Below, piece by piece: positions 7,001 to 7,159 of a stretch of DNA of 7,159 bases. Both the position numbers and the translations under genes were made by a program. Every line of letters begins with the position of its first letter. Within the stretch, counting starts at the first letter, position 1. The notes under the pieces are model-generated. The model was not told the DNA's origin. It ran no database searches and was given only the letters and a program-made list of their open reading frames with translations. The DNA is from a bacterium (GTDB lineage: Bacteria > Planctomycetota > B15-G4 > JADJEK01), in contig JAUIEL010000368.1 of the NCBI GenBank assembly GCA_030428825.1, positions 1 to 7,159 of the forward strand, read 5' to 3'.

Positions 7001-7159
7001 GTGCTCGCCGCGGCGGCCGCGAACCCCGCGCTGATCGACGCGCTCCGCGAGCGGAAGCGGTTCGAGTTCGTCGAGGGCTCGGTCGACGGGATCGACGCGC
7101 TGATCTCGACCACGGGATACACCGGCGAGAAGGTCGGCTACGAGCTGCTCGTCCACCCC
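4070..7159 (+). CDS. Serine hydroxymethyltransferase-GcvT fusion with a degenerate GcvT-like middle domain (3' partial)
   Basis: One frame of 1030 codons runs from GTG 4070 to the window end with no stop. Residues about 30-500 are serine hydroxymethyltransferase (PLP enzyme, serine + THF to glycine + 5,10-methylene-THF): NNLYAEGYP (72-80, Glu77 = E. coli Glu57), RYYRGCEY (109-116), HGSP, Asp254 and His257 in FADVAHYAGL, PLP lysine Lys283 in SFTTHKSLCG, and Arg420 in AVRLGT (E. coli Arg363). A 26-residue insert (about 81-108) splits the YAEGYP/RYY segment. A Pro/Ala linker (504-520) follows, then a degenerate GcvT-like region (521-790), and then GcvT aminomethyltransferase from about 803: FGGWEMPVRYGS, FDVAHMG (850-856), CLDDILVY with Asp899-Asp900, VVNAANAEKD, VALQGP (968-973) and TGYTGE (1015-1020). 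About 130-140 GcvT residues are missing beyond the window, so the whole protein should be near 1,170 residues. GcvT takes the aminomethyl group from H protein to form methylene-THF, which the SHMT half can use. It should be cytosolic and need GcvH, GcvP and Lpd encoded elsewhere. Identity of both end domains is near certain; a sequencing-error fusion is unlikely, as the middle region is also coding in the same frame. Confidence 0.95.
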   Translation, partial: MSKIETLTKAAAPATAGAPGDFLFRTPAAAADPTIHRLAEVEEERQRRKLILIASESVCPEPVREILGSSFNNLYAEGYPSWRLTEAENRQWADLVTHLAYFRRYSDLRYYRGCEYADFVESIAQKRIKALFATDRTPADAIFANVQPLSGAAANNAVYQALVPLGASVVGMSLVEGGHLTHGSPANRSGKAYSVHHYGVSPKTGRIDYEQMEKLCREHRPKMLIGGASAYPFHIDWGRMRAIADEVGAFLFADVAHYAGLIAGRQYPNPIDVADVVSFTTHKSLCGARGAVILTRDRALAKKVDTAVFPGEQGGPHVGNIAAKAVAFHLAGTETFRALMANVVENSKALAAGIEKRGVRIAYGGTESHLCLVDLRSIETRTGRPLTGEIAGRLLDLAGIVVNKNTVRGDRSAVHPSAVRLGTVWVSQLGYDARDMDRLAELISTVLTESHPFHYIEGATTVGRGKIDLDVFDGVRRGVDELVERRLGPATAPTSGYPHFDVDAAAPAAPPEPATPPADGAVVVGDPGLGVLEVESERAHYFMQSVGTADVSTLRPGDATRTFLLDRDGRRIGDVLVLRMDERLPGWRRYRVITHRAEHARVRRWFRALSDGYVLFDDEDVFRKLEGPVMVSDLGEAEPHAGRVGEFAIRSINEGTPLREAPELRLEAVALLGGGAAGAFDAAFPSPLDVGRHAIGRIGEVEVQAVREADGGYLLLAPAALKDDVVRALGGAADGGDEAHVHGWRAAENIPAVASDVEASDLLAARPDLFGREKVYFAGASHLPAPDGPERRAWTFEADPLPLRRTPLFDWHLERAGKTAIVPFGGWEMPVRYGSILEEHAAVRAGAGLFDVAHMGVLEVRGDTAQRFLDAVTTNYVGWLRDGECQYSYLLAPDGECLDDILVYRRAHDRLVVVVNAANAEKDLAWLRAAASGEFRLDERRPWIRAEGPPEIVDLRDPSLGDERRVDVALQGPRSLEVLAAAAANPALIDALRERKRFEFVEGSVDGIDALISTTGYTGEKVGYELLVHP
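5630..6440 (+). repeat. Degenerate GcvT-like domain inside the fusion protein (diverged internal duplicate)
   Basis: Residues about 521-790 of the fusion repeat the plan of the GcvT domain that follows. Residues 531-577 align with 857-903 at a constant offset of 326 with no gap and 19 of 47 identities, including VLEV, LL..DG and D.LV. After a five-residue gap the match continues through W-x-R-A (605-608 with 926-929), EGP (626-628 with 947-949) and VALxG (669-673 with 968-972). The first Asp of the catalytic pair is Gly573, the NAAN segment is replaced by THRAE, and TGYTGE is absent (ADGGYLLLAP near 709-718 sits there). GREKVYFAG (about 771-779) recalls the GcvT C-terminal FIG segment. It is therefore likely non-catalytic and may bind folate or serve as a scaffold; that role is inference. 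Domain edges are approximate. Confidence 0.75.

Noticed and set aside
1133..7156. A 2007-codon stop-free frame on the minus strand across most of the window
   Set aside because: It is antisense or out of frame to three well-supported genes, is extremely rich in Arg, Asp, Val, Pro and Ala, and shows no domain. Strong G/C at third codon positions removes stops from shadow frames in such DNA.
1..7159. Search for CRISPR arrays, tRNA/rRNA genes, insertion sequences, toxin-antitoxin or defence genes
   Set aside because: No regularly spaced repeats, tRNA-like cloverleaf arms, transposase motifs or defence-type domains were seen; the window is filled by four metabolic, transport or structural genes.

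Overview
The window is very GC-rich DNA (roughly 70% by eye) with codons ending almost always in G or C. It comes from a bacterium; the mix of a long secreted protein of unknown family, an LVIVD propeller protein and a fused glycine/serine enzyme suggests Planctomycetota or a similar GC-rich environmental lineage. That placement is a weak inference. I see no rRNA, tRNA, CRISPR array, insertion sequence, phage gene or recognisable riboswitch.

Layout, left to right: (1) bases 1-1140, plus strand, the 3' part of an LVIVD-type beta-propeller gene that begins before the window. (2) Bases 1141-1218, a short convergent spacer with two perfect 11-bp inverted repeats, probably terminators. (3) Bases 1219-2622, minus strand, a secreted 467-residue protein with a clear signal peptide, a strong ribosome binding site and no family I recognise. 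(4) Bases 2722-3951, minus strand, a CPA2-type cation:proton antiporter of about 409 residues. (5) Bases 3952-4069, a divergent intergenic region that must hold the starts of both flanking genes. (6) Bases 4070 to the window end, plus strand, an uninterrupted 1030-codon frame that is still open at base 7159.

The last gene is the centre of interest. It encodes serine hydroxymethyltransferase (about residues 30-500), a Pro/Ala-rich linker (504-520), a middle region that is a degenerate GcvT-like domain (about 521-790), and an apparently intact GcvT aminomethyltransferase domain (from about 803, cut by the window end). Residues 531-577 and 857-903 align without a gap at 19 of 47 identities, so the middle region is a diverged duplicate. 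It lacks the first Asp of the GcvT Asp-Asp pair and the TGYTGE motif. GcvT makes 5,10-methylene-tetrahydrofolate from glycine, and SHMT uses that cofactor to turn a second glycine into serine. The fusion would therefore place the maker and the user of one folate intermediate on one chain, with a probable non-catalytic folate-binding-like domain between them.

Nothing in the sequence ties the antiporter, the secreted protein or the LVIVD protein to glycine metabolism. They look like ordinary neighbours.
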